Shown piece after piece: positions 1 to 9,937 of a stretch of 64,000 nt of DNA. The position numbers and the translations under genes were made by a program. Below the pieces are notes generated by a model. The model was given only the letters and a program-made list of their open reading frames with translations. It made no database searches and was not told where the DNA came from. The stretch comes from Ornithinimicrobium flavum (lineage in GTDB: Bacteria > Actinomycetota > Actinomycetes > Actinomycetales > Dermatophilaceae): contig NZ_CP038213.1 in the NCBI RefSeq assembly GCF_004526345.1, positions 1,426,001-1,490,000 of the forward strand. Reading direction: 5' to 3'. Each line of letters opens with the position of its first letter. Position 1 is the first letter of the stretch.

Positions 1-668
1 CGCGCGACATACCGGACGATCTCGGGGTAGGTCCACGCGTCGGCGGCGTTGCTGTCGAGGTGCACGGTGCCCGAGCGCCCCGAGGTGGCCAGCGAGACCA
101 ACGCGCGGGCGGTGTCGCTCATCCACGACGTGGCGGGGCGCCACAGCCGGCTGGCCCGGATCGTGCCGCCGGCGGCCCCGGCCTGCGCGGCGAGCTGGGC
201 GACCATGTTGTTGCCGAGCCCGTCGGGGTGGGCCTGCCAGCCGATCCGGGCGACCACCGCCCGGTCGTTGGCGGCGCGCACGGCCTGCTCGCAGCGCGCC
301 TTGTAGCTGCCGTAGTCGTCGGTGGCGGTCGGCTCGTCCTCGGGTCGGAACGGGCCGTCCGGGTCCCCGGGTGCGTCCCCGAAGACCGACACCGAGCTGG
401 TGCAGACGAAGGGCAGGCCGTGCTCCCCGGCGTAGGCGGCCAGCCGTCCGGCCCACTCCTCGGGACCCATCCCGAGATGGAAGATGCCCGCGGGCCGGAG
501 CGAGGCGAGGAAGGCGGCGCCGGCGGGGACGTCGCCGACGGGTATGGCCTCCCGGTCCCAGGCGGCCACCTCACCTCCCAGCTCGGTCACGCGCGCGGCC
601 ACCTTCGGCGCGACGGTGCCGCGCAGACCGGTCACCAACCAGGTGCCGGTCAACTGCCGCTGGCCCAC
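1..668 (-). CDS. NAD(P)-dependent epimerase/dehydratase (SDR), 3' end outside window
   Basis: Translating the complement gives an uninterrupted extended-SDR protein of about 222 residues that runs off the left edge. It starts at GTG 668, seven bases after GAGAGAGG; an earlier GTG at 674 is too close to that ribosome site. Visible are the nucleotide-binding segment VTGLRGTVAPKVA near the N-terminus, a CTSSVSVFGD strand, and the catalytic YxxxK as YGSYK. This is the RmlD/GalE-like fold that reduces or epimerises nucleotide sugars in the cytosol. The glycine motif is degenerate (TGLRG rather than TGxxGxxG). Substrate cannot be assigned. It is divergent from, and closely abuts, the truncated 5'-nucleotidase remnant. 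Confidence 0.8.
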   Translation of the reverse strand, partial: MGQRQLTGTWLVTGLRGTVAPKVAARVTELGGEVAAWDREAIPVGDVPAGAAFLASLRPAGIFHLGMGPEEWAGRLAAYAGEHGLPFVCTSSVSVFGDAPGDPDGPFRPEDEPTATDDYGSYKARCEQAVRAANDRAVVARIGWQAHPDGLGNNMVAQLAAQAGAAGGTIRASRLWRPATSWMSDTARALVSLATSGRSGTVHLDSNAADAWTYPEIVRYVA

Positions 669-729
669 ACTCACACCTCTCTCACCACGGACGGGAACGC
701 CCCCAGTCTGCCCGACCCGCCGGCTCGCT

Positions 730-1899
730 AGGGTGGGACAAGGGGACGTCGAGGGGGTCCTGGAGTTCCGCGACATGGTCGACACGGCCGCGGAGTACGC
801 CCCGCAGATGAAGGCCGCGGGCGCCGACGTCGTCGTCGTCCTCAGCCACGCCGGCCTCGGCGACTCGTCCTACTCCGTGCCGGGCCTGCCGGATGAGAAC
901 CCTGCCGACGACATCGCTCGCGAGGTGCCCGGCATCGACGTCATGGTCATCGGCCACACCCACCGCGACGTGCCGGAGCAGATCATCACCAACGAGGTGA
1001 CCGGCGAGCCGGTGCTGCTGACCCAGGCCTACCGCTGGGGTGGCACCGTGGCGCGGGTCGACCTCGACCTGCACAAGGTGCGCGGCCAGTGGGACGTCGA
1101 GGATGCCGAGGGTATGGCGATCCGCACCCGTGACTACCCCGTGCACCCCGCGGTGGTCGAGGCGCTGACGCCGGCCCATGACAAGACGGTCGAGTACGTC
1201 AACCAGGTCGTCGCTACGGCGACGGAGGAGCTGTCGGGCGCGGACTCGTACTGGAGGGACACCCCGATCGTCGACTTCATCCAGCACGTGCAGACCGAGA
1301 CGGTGGAGGCGGCCCTGGAGGGCACCTCCTACGCCGACCTGCCGGTCCTGTCGCTCGCGGCACCCTTCAGCCGGACCGCGGTCTTCCCCGAGGGCGAGGT
1401 GACGATCCGCGACATCGCGGGCCTGTACATCTACGACAACACCCTGCACGCGGTGACGATGTCCGGGGCCGAGGTGAAGGACTACCTGGAGTACGGCAAC
1501 GGGATGTACTTCCACACCGTCCCCGCCGGTGACATCTTCGACCCGGCCACCGACACGAACCTCAACAACCGCCCGGACTACCACCTCGACCTGATGTCGG
1601 GTGTCGACTACGAGGTCGACCTGTCCGAGGCGGTCGGCTCGAAGATCGAGAACCTCACGCTGGCCGACGGCACCCCGGTGACCGACGACATGCAGTTCGT
1701 CGTCGCGGTCAACAACTACCGCCGCTCCGGTGGCGGCTCGTACCCGCACATCACCGCCGCACCGCTGGTCTACGACGAGCAGCAGGAGATCCGCCAGCTG
1801 CTCATCGACTGGGCCAGCGAGCGAGAGGTCATCGACCCGGACGACTTCTTCGACCCGAACTGGACGCTGACCGTCGCGGACGTCCCGGTCGCGCAGTAG
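730..1899 (+). pseudogene. 5'-nucleotidase / cyclic phosphodiesterase (UshA-CpdB family), 5'-truncated
   Basis: From about 745 onward the + strand encodes the late metallophosphatase domain (VVVVLSHAG, then GHTHRD) and the whole C-terminal 5'-nucleotidase domain, ending in ...VADVPVAQ at 1899. Family members are secreted and usually about 600-700 residues, beginning with a signal peptide followed by the D-x-H, GD and GNHD/E metal-binding motifs. All of these are missing, because the upstream DNA encodes the divergent epimerase instead. The first in-frame ATG is 775 and lacks a convincing ribosome site. The reading frame that remains is clean, so the event looks like a 5' deletion or rearrangement rather than slow decay. 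A catalytically active product is unlikely. Confidence 0.75.
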
Positions 1900-1917
1900 G
1901 CAGCGACCCGCACCGCG

Positions 1918-1953
1918 ACGAGGGCCCCCGGTCGGGAGACCGGGGGCCCTCGT
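1918..1953. terminator. Strong hairpin terminator
   Basis: A perfect 16-bp stem (ACGAGGGCCCCCGGTC / GACCGGGGGCCCTCGT) with a GGGA loop lies between the nucleotidase remnant and the convergent oxidoreductase. There is no T-run, which is common for actinobacterial terminators. It could serve both strands. Confidence 0.8.
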
Positions 1954-1958
1954 TGCGC

Positions 1959-3365
1959 TCAGCCTGACGTTGTCGGCGGAGTGGCGGAGGTGCCGGGCGC
2001 CACGGGCTGCCCGAGCACGATCTGCGGGCGCGGGTTCGGCGATCCCGCACCCGTGATCCGCGACATGAGGGCCGCGACGAGGAGCCTCGGGTCGAGCAGC
2101 ACCCTCGGCCCGACCATCAGGTGGTAGAGACTGGACATCGTCCGCTGGGCCCGCGCGTCGCCGTGCGCCGCCAGCCGGGTGACCTCCCGCGACCAACGCC
2201 CCATGAGGTCCTGCAGCACACCGGGGGAGCCCTCGCTGGACGGCAGCCGCAGGTCCTCGCTGCTCGCGATCGCCCACGGCAGCGCGGTGAGCCGGGCGAG
2301 CTGGCGCAGCAGGTGCCGCTCGCGTCCGGGCAGCCAACCGGCCCGCAGCGCGTCACGGAGCACGACGCCCTCGCAGGCGGCCACGGCGATCCCCTGGCCG
2401 TAGACCGGGTTGAAGGCGACGAACGCGTCGCCGACCGGCAGGATCCCGGCGGGCCATCGACGGAGCCGCTCGTAGCGGTGTCTCCGGTTGCCGGTCTGCC
2501 GGTGCACGGCCACGTCGGTGAGAGGGTGGGCGACGTCGACGACCTCCGCCACGGCGGGGTCGGGCAGGGCGCGCAGGAACGCCTCGAACCCTGCGGCGTC
2601 CCGGGGTGGCCGGTGATCACCGGAGCCGAGCGCGGTGACGAGCCACCGGTCCTCCTCGACGGGCAGGGCCAGCCCGCCGGCCATGCTCGCCGGGGTCTGC
2701 TGGACGACGACACCGGCGGGGGCGACGGTCCCGGCCGGTACGGCATACGTCCGGGTGGCGTAGCCCGTGCGGGCGTCGACCTCCGACACCTCGCCGGACC
2801 CGAGGCCCAGCTCCCTCAGCCAGGTCGGCAGGCGCGACCCCCGCCCGGTGGCGTCGACGACGAGATCGGCGTCGTGGACCGCTCCGGCGGCCGTGACGAC
2901 CTGCCAGGCGCCGGCCCTCCCGTGGCGCAGGGACAGCGCCCGGCTCCCGTCCCGCACGTCCACACCCGGGAGCGCGCGGACGCGCCCGAGGACGGTGTGC
3001 TCGAAGAGCGGTCGGGTCAGGGAGAGGATCGGGAACTGGCGGGTGCGGTATGCGGTCCAGCCCACCTCACCGAGCCAGGCCAGGTCGCCGGTGTCCAGCT
3101 CCACCGCCCCGGCGCGGCGGAGATCGTCGCCGATCCCCGGCAGCAGCTCCTCGAGGGCGAGCAGGCCGCGGTGGAGCAGGACGTGAGGCTGGCGCCCCTG
3201 CGGGACCCCCGTTCGTGGCCCCGGCCTGGGCGGGAGCACGTCCCGCTCGAGCACGGTGACCGAGCGCCCGTCCCCGGCGCACGCCGCCGCGGCACACAGG
3301 CCCGCCAGGCTCGCGCCCAGGACGACGACCCGCCGCACAGGAGGGGTGTCACGGTTGCGCCCCAT
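1959..3365 (-). CDS. FAD-dependent oxidoreductase / monooxygenase-like protein
   Basis: A 468-aa flavoprotein. The N-terminus has the Rossmann FAD motif VVVLGASLAGLCAA followed by an acidic strand end (VLERD). A second FAD contact GDAFVAFNPVYGQGIAVA lies near residue 320, as in the aromatic hydroxylase / geranylgeranyl-reductase group. ATG 3365 is chosen because it immediately precedes the FAD motif; an upstream ATG at 3401 would overlap the preceding gene by 20 bases. It lies 16 bases downstream of the 676-aa unknown on the same strand, so the two may be co-transcribed. The substrate is unknown; a prenyl, polyketide or phenolic compound would be typical of the family. It ends at the strong hairpin at 1918-1953. 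Confidence 0.8.
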   Translation of the reverse strand: MGRNRDTPPVRRVVVLGASLAGLCAAAACAGDGRSVTVLERDVLPPRPGPRTGVPQGRQPHVLLHRGLLALEELLPGIGDDLRRAGAVELDTGDLAWLGEVGWTAYRTRQFPILSLTRPLFEHTVLGRVRALPGVDVRDGSRALSLRHGRAGAWQVVTAAGAVHDADLVVDATGRGSRLPTWLRELGLGSGEVSEVDARTGYATRTYAVPAGTVAPAGVVVQQTPASMAGGLALPVEEDRWLVTALGSGDHRPPRDAAGFEAFLRALPDPAVAEVVDVAHPLTDVAVHRQTGNRRHRYERLRRWPAGILPVGDAFVAFNPVYGQGIAVAACEGVVLRDALRAGWLPGRERHLLRQLARLTALPWAIASSEDLRLPSSEGSPGVLQDLMGRWSREVTRLAAHGDARAQRTMSSLYHLMVGPRVLLDPRLLVAALMSRITGAGSPNPRPQIVLGQPVAPGTSATPPTTSG

Positions 3366-3381
3366 GCGAGCACCCCGCCCG

Positions 3382-5412
3382 TCAGCCCGCGCCGTCGGCA
3401 CGGACCCGGAAGTCGATGCCCCGCACCGTGCCGTGCCCGCTGGGGTCGGCGACGTCGGGGACCGTGATGTCCTTGGCGTCGAGGTCGGTCAGGTGGATCG
3501 TGCCGAAGGCGTCGCGCTCGGTCAGCACACCGACCCCGGTCCCGCCCGCCGACGAAGTGGTCCCCACCCGCAGCGCGTCGCTGGCAGGGTCGGCGCGGCG
3601 CAGGACCTTGTCGGCAAGGCCACCGAGGCCACCCAGGGCGCCGCGGCCGCCAAGAGCGCCGCGCAGCCGCTTGCCCAGGGTCCGTTCCTTCGGTGGCCGC
3701 GGCTGCGGGTTGAGCGAGACCTGGTCGCCCGGACGTCCGCCGACCACGATGATCGACCGGTCGTCCCCCTCGCGGACGCCACCGATCACGCCTGCCCGTT
3801 CCAGCGCCTTGAGGCTGACGGAGCGGTGCGAGCCGTCGGCCTGGACGATCCTGGCGTGCAGCCGCTCGCTGGTGAGCGCCCCGGCGAGGTCGAGGTCCCG
3901 GGCCGGTCTGACCGTCACCCGGCCGCTCCAGTTGACGGGGTCGACCGAGCGCAGGGTGCCCCCTCGCCATACCCAGTCCTCGGCGAGCCGGCAGCTCACG
4001 GTGAGCGGCACCTCGGTCTCGACGCCCTCAACGCGGTAGCGGCGGCTCGACCAGCCGCCCGCGTCGTCGTCGTGCCACATCATCGTCGTGCGGCCCGAGG
4101 ACTGGCCGGACGGGTTGGTGCAGCTGACCTCGAACTGCACCGGGCCCAGCCGGAAGAGGTCCATGAGCTCCTCGTAGGAGGAGCGTCCGCCGAGCGCGTC
4201 GGCGAGGTCCGCGGAGCTGAAGCGCAGGGGGGCCGCCTGGGGCGGCGGCTCGGGCTGCGGCCCCGTGGCGTCCCAGATGCTCGCCTCGGTGAAGGGCCGC
4301 AGCACGGGAAGGGTGGCGGCGGTCGACATCGGGGCCCGGGCCGCGGTGTCCGCCGTCAGGGCCGCGGTCACGGCGGCAGGCTCGCCCGTCGGCGCGGTGG
4401 TCGTCACGATCTGTCTCAGCGGTTGCAGGGTCAGGCGCGCCCAGCGGCCGGCGTCGGCGTCGGCGAGCGACACCCGGCTGCGCACCGTCCGCAGCGCGTC
4501 ATCGGCCAGGTAGGAGGAGGCGATGCGGTCCAGCGCCGCCGCCATGGTGCGGCCCAGGGGGGAGCCTGTGTCGGTCCGCCAGGCGACCTCGCCCTCGATG
4601 ACGCCGCTGCGGTCGGGGCGCCGGCTGACGAGCAGCAGCGCCTGGGTGTCGGAGGGCGCACCGCTCGACCGCAGCTGCGAGGCGGCGTCCGGTATGCCGT
4701 AGGCGTCGGCCAGCTGGCGGGCCAGGCTCTGCGCGTCGCCGGCGAGGAGCTCCTGGTAAGAGTAGCCGTCGGCGCCGAGCGCCGCCAGCCGCTCGTTGAT
4801 CGGCCCGAGGTGCTCGCTCGCGCGCCCGGCCAGGTCGAGACCGTCGAGGGCCTTCTGCACCTCGCCCTCGATGCTGATGCCCGCGACCGATGTCAGGAAC
4901 CGGGCCACCGCCTGGAGGATGTCGCCCGGGAGGTTCTGGCTGTCGATCCGGCCCAGCAGGACCCGCAGGTCCTCCACCGCCGTCACCTGCAGCGGCGCGA
5001 GGACGGGCGGCACCGCGACGACCACGGTGACCAGCACCCCGAAGTCCACGGAGAACCGGGGGTCGGCGTAGCTGCCGAGGACGGTCGGGGTCGTCGAGGT
5101 GGCGATGATGGTGTTGCGCCCCGAGACGACCGTCAGGGCCAGCGTGCCCGCGCCGCGCCGCTGGACCGACCGGGTCCAGTCCTGGCCGAGCCGCACGTCG
5201 ATGTCGTAGAGGCTGATGCCGTCGGCCAGCTCCTTGCCGCCCAGCCCCTTCACCGCTCGGGTGACCTCGGCCGTGACCTGGCCCCAAGCGGCGCGGGTCA
5301 CCCCGTCGAGCAGGTCGGACAGGTCGTCCTCCACCCGCACCAGCCTCCCGGCGTCCACGACCGCGTGGAGCAGCGTGCCGTCGGCGGGGATGTCGATCGT
5401 GACGTCGGACAT
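3382..5412 (-). CDS. Uncharacterised 676-aa protein
   Basis: A full-length frame with good actinobacterial codon use, starting MSDVTIDIPADG at ATG 5412; GGAGG lies a few bases upstream. No signal peptide or membrane segment is evident, so it is probably cytosolic. The middle and C-terminal parts look beta-rich (for example VQFEVSCTNPSGQ, VPLTVSCRLAEDW). A Gly-rich stretch (residues about 585-605, RGALGGRGALGGLGGLAD) resembles a flexible linker before a last beta-rich segment. I do not recognise a family. It precedes the FAD oxidoreductase by 16 bases and may form a two-gene unit with it. Confidence 0.6.
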   Translation of the reverse strand: MSDVTIDIPADGTLLHAVVDAGRLVRVEDDLSDLLDGVTRAAWGQVTAEVTRAVKGLGGKELADGISLYDIDVRLGQDWTRSVQRRGAGTLALTVVSGRNTIIATSTTPTVLGSYADPRFSVDFGVLVTVVVAVPPVLAPLQVTAVEDLRVLLGRIDSQNLPGDILQAVARFLTSVAGISIEGEVQKALDGLDLAGRASEHLGPINERLAALGADGYSYQELLAGDAQSLARQLADAYGIPDAASQLRSSGAPSDTQALLLVSRRPDRSGVIEGEVAWRTDTGSPLGRTMAAALDRIASSYLADDALRTVRSRVSLADADAGRWARLTLQPLRQIVTTTAPTGEPAAVTAALTADTAARAPMSTAATLPVLRPFTEASIWDATGPQPEPPPQAAPLRFSSADLADALGGRSSYEELMDLFRLGPVQFEVSCTNPSGQSSGRTTMMWHDDDAGGWSSRRYRVEGVETEVPLTVSCRLAEDWVWRGGTLRSVDPVNWSGRVTVRPARDLDLAGALTSERLHARIVQADGSHRSVSLKALERAGVIGGVREGDDRSIIVVGGRPGDQVSLNPQPRPPKERTLGKRLRGALGGRGALGGLGGLADKVLRRADPASDALRVGTTSSAGGTGVGVLTERDAFGTIHLTDLDAKDITVPDVADPSGHGTVRGIDFRVRADGAG

Positions 5413-5624
5413 CGAGCGCCTCCTGCTGGAGGGCGCGGCGCCGCGGGTGGTGCCGCGCCGGCGGGTCGGTGACCCGGGTCACATCAGGATAGGACCGGGG
5501 TGTCTGTCAGCGCCAGAGCCTGGGCGCGGGTCGCACGGCGAGCACCGCGTGGATCGCGCCCGCCACCTTCACCGCACGCGTCGACACGGGTCGCTCCCCA
5601 CGGGCAGGAGTGCCACGATGAGCC

Positions 5625-8613
5625 ATGCTGGCCTTGGCGACGTCCCGCGAGATGGTCGGCCGTCGACGTGAGCTGCAGGCCCTGCACGAGGCGGTGCAGC
5701 GGGCCCTGGACGGCGTGCCCCACGGTGCGCTGATCCTGGGGGAGGCCGGCATCGGCAAGTCCCGGCTGGTCGCGGAGCTGATCAGTGGTCTCCCCCCGGA
5801 GGTTCGGGTCGCACGGGGGCAGTGCATCTCCCGCGGGTCGCTGGCGCCGCCCCTCGGCCCTGTCCGGGAGGTCGTCAGGGACGTGCTCGCCCACGTCGGA
5901 CCCGACGCCGTCGGGCGCTGCGCCGGGCCGACGGTGCACGTGCTGTCGGCGGTCGTGCCGGAGCTGGGGGCGCACGTGGACGTCGAACCGACCCAGGAGC
6001 AGGTCGAGGACGCCGTCCGGCTGCTGCTGGAGACCGTCTCCGCCGAGGTGCCGCTGGTCGTGCTCCTCGAGGACCTGCACTGGGCCGACCTGCCGACGCT
6101 GGACCTGCTCCGCGGCTTCCTGCAGCTGCTGCGCCGGGGCCGGGTCCTGGTGGTGGTCACCTGCCGCACGGACGACCTGGAGCCGGGCGACCCGGTGCGG
6201 TCGTTCCTCATGGAGGCGGGCCGCAACCGCGGGCTCACGCGGCTCGAGCTCGGGCGCCTGGACACGGCCGAGGCGACGCGGCAGGTCGAGCTCCTCCGCC
6301 CTGGGGAGCTCGGCCCGGGGGTCGTCGAGCAGCTGGTCCGCCGTGCGGACGGGGTCCCGTTCCTGCTGGAGGAGCTCGTGGCGCTGAGGGACTCCGGGTC
6401 CGAGGAGCTCCCCACCACCCTGCGCGACCTGCTGCTGGCCCGCTACCGCCGGATCAGCCCGGGGGCGCAGGAGGTCGTGAGGCTGCTGGCCGCGGGCGGT
6501 CCCCGGCTCGAGCACACTCTGGTCGCGGAGGTCCACGAGGGCGGGGCCGACGCCCTGGACGGGGCGGTGCGCGAGGCGGTCGCGGCACAGGTGCTCCGGA
6601 CCGACGGCACCGCATACTCCTTCCGCCACGCGCTCACCCACGAGGCGGTCCACGCCGAGCTGCTCCCGGGCGAGCTCACCCGCCTGCACTCCAGGTATGC
6701 CGCCGCCCTGGCGACCGCTCCTCCGGCGCCGGGCCGAGCCGCCGAGGTCGCGCACCACCACCTGCTGGCCCAGGAGCTGCCCCAGGCCCTGGCTGCCCTG
6801 GTGGCCGCCTCGCGCGAGGCCACGGCCGGGGGCGCACCCCTCAACGGCGGCGAGCTCGGCCTGCGGGCGCTCGAGCTGTGGGACCGGGTCCCCGACGCCC
6901 CGTCCCGGGCCGGCCGCACCTTGGCACAGGTGGCTCACGAGGTCGCGGTCGCCCTCGACGCCGCGGGTGACGACCGCGCCCTCGCCGTGATCGACGGTGC
7001 TCTCGCCAGGGTCGGCCCCGAGGACCCCACCGGTCGCGCGATGCTGCTGCACGAGGCGATGGTCGTCCGTTACAGCTACGGCCGGTCCGGCGGGGTCGAG
7101 CTCTGCCGGGAGGCCCTCACCCTCGTGGAGGACGCGGACGACGACCTGGGCCGCTTCGTGCGGGCGCGGGTGCGGTGCGGTCTGGGCATCGCCCTGAGCT
7201 TCCTGCTGGACCCGGCCGGTCCGGATCTGCTGGAGGCGGCGACCGAGGAGGTGCGCCAGCTCCTCCACGAGGTCGCTGACCCGGACCTGCGCGAGCGCGC
7301 CCGGCTCGAGATGGTGCGCGCGGCCACCAACCTGGCGACCGTGCGGACGAACCGCCGGGACGTGGAGGAGACGCTGGCGGCGCTGCGGGAGGCCCGCGCC
7401 CTGGCCGGCACGGATCCCACGGGTCTGCTGCGGGTGGACGAGCGGGTCGTCCTGCTGCTGCTCGACGCCGGCCGGTTCGCCGAGGCCCGGGAGGTGGCCG
7501 CAGCGGCCGAGGAGCTGGCCCGCACGAACGGCATGCACCGCAGCTGGGGCGCGGAGATGCTGCTCATGCAGGGCCTGGCAGGTATGGCCCTCGGCGACCT
7601 GGACGTCGCGGGGGAGACCCTGACGCGAGCGCGCACCCTCCTCACGGCCGGGGTCGACCGCGCGATGGTGGACGCGGCCCAGGTGGAGCTCGACCTGACG
7701 CGCGGGGACGTGGCCGAGGCGGCGCAGGCGAGGTATGCCGCCTCACGTCACCTCGTCGACGAGGTGCGCCGCGGGGACCCTGGCGACGACCTGGTCCTGG
7801 CCTACGTGGGCGGGTGGGCGGCGCTCGCGCAGGGCGATCCTGCCTCCGCCTGGTCGGAGGTGACCACGCTGTGGCGCCACCGCACCCCGCCCCTCGGCCT
7901 GAGCTATCCCCTGATCGCCCTGGGGGCTGCAGCGCTGGCGGCCGTGCGACGGGAGGGCACGAGACTTCCTGACCTGACGCCGGAAGAGGCGGAGGAGCGG
8001 CTGCGGGGCACCTTCGCGGAGGTGGCGTTGTGGGCCCAGGCCGGAGACTGGGGCGCGCTCATCGAGGCGGAGCTGTCCGGCGAGGCCGGCACGGGCACGG
8101 ACGTCGCCGCGTGGCGCGCGGCCGTGGAGGCGACGGGTCTCGGCCGTGTTCCCCGCTACCAGCACGCCAACAGCCTGCTGCGCCTGGCCGAGGCAGGCGC
8201 AGGTCGGTGCGGGTGACCGGGTCGGAGCCGCGCAGGCCCTGGCCGAGGCCCGGTCGGTCGCCGGGCACTACGGGATGCGAGGCCTGGTCCGATCGGCCGA
8301 CGACCTCGCCCGGCGAGCGCGGCTGACGCGCGCAGGCCGCGTCGCACGCAACCGCGGGATCGACGCCGAGGATGACAGGGGCAGCGGTCGGCTGGTGCCG
8401 GGCGAGGCCCCCCTCACGGCGAGGGAGCGGGAGGTGCTCGCGCTGGTGGCCCAGGGGCTGACCAACCGGCAGATCGGCCAGCGCCTCTTCATGAGCGACA
8501 AGACCGCGAGCGTGCACGTCTCGGCGATCCTGCGCAAGCTCGGCGCGACCAGCCGGGCCCAGGCCGCGGCGCTCGCAGCGCAGGTGCTCGGCCCTGGGGC
8601 CACCGACGGCTAA
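5625..8613 (+). CDS. LuxR-family large ATP-binding (LAL) transcriptional regulator, frameshifted near 8195
   Basis: The N-terminal AAA/STAND ATPase carries Walker A (LGEAGIGKSRLV) and Walker B (VVLLEDLHWAD). A long helical TPR-like middle follows. The C-terminal LuxR helix-turn-helix (LTAREREVLALVAQGLTNRQI ... VHVSAILRKLG) sits in another frame. The first frame stops at 8216 after LLRLAEAGAGRCG. The second continues AQVGAGDRVGAAQALAEA, so two bases appear lost from a GCGCAG repeat near 8195. Together the parts make about 995 residues, normal for MalT/LAL proteins. The start is ATG 5625; ATG 5652 (MVGRRREL) is a family-like alternative. Known role: ATP- and ligand-controlled activation. Likely targets are the small downstream genes (inference). 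As read, the product lacks its DNA-binding domain. Confidence 0.8.
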
Positions 8614-8632
8614 GGCGGTCCGACCCCTTAGG
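8611..8632. promoter_or_regulatory. Inverted repeat after the LuxR-type regulator
   Basis: CTAAGG and CCTTAG arms flank a 10-base GC spacer and span the regulator's stop codon. The site could be an operator for the small gene at 8756 or part of a weak terminator with the following G/C-rich bases. Function is not established. Confidence 0.3.
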
Positions 8633-8755
8633 GGGGCCGGGGGCGGCCCGGAGATACGGCATACGCCCGATGTGGGTGCCTCCCTCACCCCGCCACCCTG
8701 ATGAGGCAGGAGCACGGGGCGACAGGACCCCGTGACCGCACCCGAGGAGGGCACC

Positions 8756-8944
8756 ATGTCACAGCTCGATCTCCACCTGGCCCGGTCGATCGCCGCCGAG
8801 CGGCACCGCACCGTCGTGCGTGACGCGGACTACCGCCGGCTCGCGCGGGAGCGGTCCTCCGGGTCCGCGACGCACGCCCGGCCCGGGCTTCTCGCCCGCA
8901 CCGTCGCGTGGCTGCACCCGGTCCAGGCCCCGGCCGTCGGCTGA
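8756..8944 (+). CDS. Small 62-aa protein of unknown function
   Basis: ATG 8756 follows GAGGAGGG by five bases, an excellent ribosome site. This decides the start against the in-frame ATG-less upstream extension. The product begins MSQLDLHLARSIAAERHR. It is basic and Arg-rich with no membrane segment, and ends in a Trp-Leu-His-Pro tail. It sits 140 bases behind the LuxR-type regulator, a common position for a small target gene or modulator. No family recognised. Confidence 0.55.
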   Translation: MSQLDLHLARSIAAERHRTVVRDADYRRLARERSSGSATHARPGLLARTVAWLHPVQAPAVG

Positions 8945-9070
8945 AGCACGTCGGGGAGCCGCGAGCCGGCGGGGTGGCGTAAGAGCCACCTGTCATGGAG
9001 CGGCGTCCCAGCCGCACGATCAGGAACGACGACAGCCCGCACCGCGGGCGAACGCAGAAGGGGAACACGC

Positions 9071-9910
9071 ATGCGACGACACATCAGCTGGGCGATGGCC
9101 CTGGCCCTCTCCGCCAGCCTGACGCCGACGCTGCCGTCGGCCGGACACCCGGTCACTCCCGGGGCCCCGGGAGCCGGGTGCGAGGTGAAGGTGATGGCCT
9201 GGCCCGAGGACGCGGACGACGGCACGGTGATGGACATCGAGGTCGTGCCCGGGGTGGAGGCCGACTCCTACCCCTGCGTCGTCAACGACGCTGGTCTGGT
9301 GGCCGGGACCGCGTGGTACGGGACCCCCTTCGAGGGTCACTACGAGGCGGCCCGGTGGCCCTCGCCCGACGTGCTCGTGCCGCTGGGCCTGCTGCCCGGT
9401 GGTGGGTACAGCGATGTCTACAGTCAGTCCGAGGGCGGGTGGGGCGTCGGTCTGGCCGACCACATCGACCCGGAGGCGCCCGAGGGCCACGTGGACCACA
9501 GCGTCCTGTGGACCGACGACCGCGAGCACGCCCGGGTGCTGCCCAGCCCCTGGGCGGTCGGGCAGGGGGAGGACGACTGGCGCGAGTGGGTCGGTGGCCC
9601 GGCCCACGGCGTCCACACGGCCCTCGACCAGGTCGGCACGCGCGCTCACCTGGACAACCACGCGGACGGGTCCCTCCGGTTCGCCCCCACCCTCTACCTC
9701 AACGCCAGCACCTGCGGCGAGCTGGTGCCGACCACGCACCAGGCCTACTGGGACACCGCCGGGGAGGGGCTGGTGAGCACCTCGTCCGCGCGGGTCGCGG
9801 GTGCGGAGACGTCCGCGTCCCCCACCAGCCGGCCGGCGGCATACCAGGACCTGCCCCGCGTCGGCGGTGCCGGACCCCACGAGCAGGACGTCACGGCACC
9901 CCGCCGCTGA
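9071..9910 (+). CDS. Secreted protein of unknown function
   Basis: A 279-aa product with a Sec signal peptide (MRRHISWAMALALSASL..., cleavage probably after the PSAGH region). GGGGAACACGC precedes ATG 9071. The mature part has repeated short segments such as PCVVNDAGLVAGTAWYGTP, reminiscent of extracellular HAF-type beta-propeller repeats (NDxGxVVG), but only one or two copies can be seen. It contains few cysteines. Codon use matches its neighbours. A second secreted protein starts 28 bases downstream, so they are likely co-transcribed. Function unknown. Confidence 0.6.
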   Translation: MRRHISWAMALALSASLTPTLPSAGHPVTPGAPGAGCEVKVMAWPEDADDGTVMDIEVVPGVEADSYPCVVNDAGLVAGTAWYGTPFEGHYEAARWPSPDVLVPLGLLPGGGYSDVYSQSEGGWGVGLADHIDPEAPEGHVDHSVLWTDDREHARVLPSPWAVGQGEDDWREWVGGPAHGVHTALDQVGTRAHLDNHADGSLRFAPTLYLNASTCGELVPTTHQAYWDTAGEGLVSTSSARVAGAETSASPTSRPAAYQDLPRVGGAGPHEQDVTAPRR

Positions 9911-9937
9911 CCACACCCCACCCAGAAGGAGCAAGTC

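Noticed and set aside
3256..5472. 738-residue open frame on the + strand
   Set aside because: Antisense shadow of the 676-aa minus-strand gene; composition (Arg/Gly/His-rich repeats) and lack of ribosome site are typical of G/C-rich shadows.
5484..7538. 684-residue minus-strand frame opposite the LuxR-type regulator
   Set aside because: Gln/Leu/Arg-rich shadow; the + strand shows Walker motifs and codon bias.
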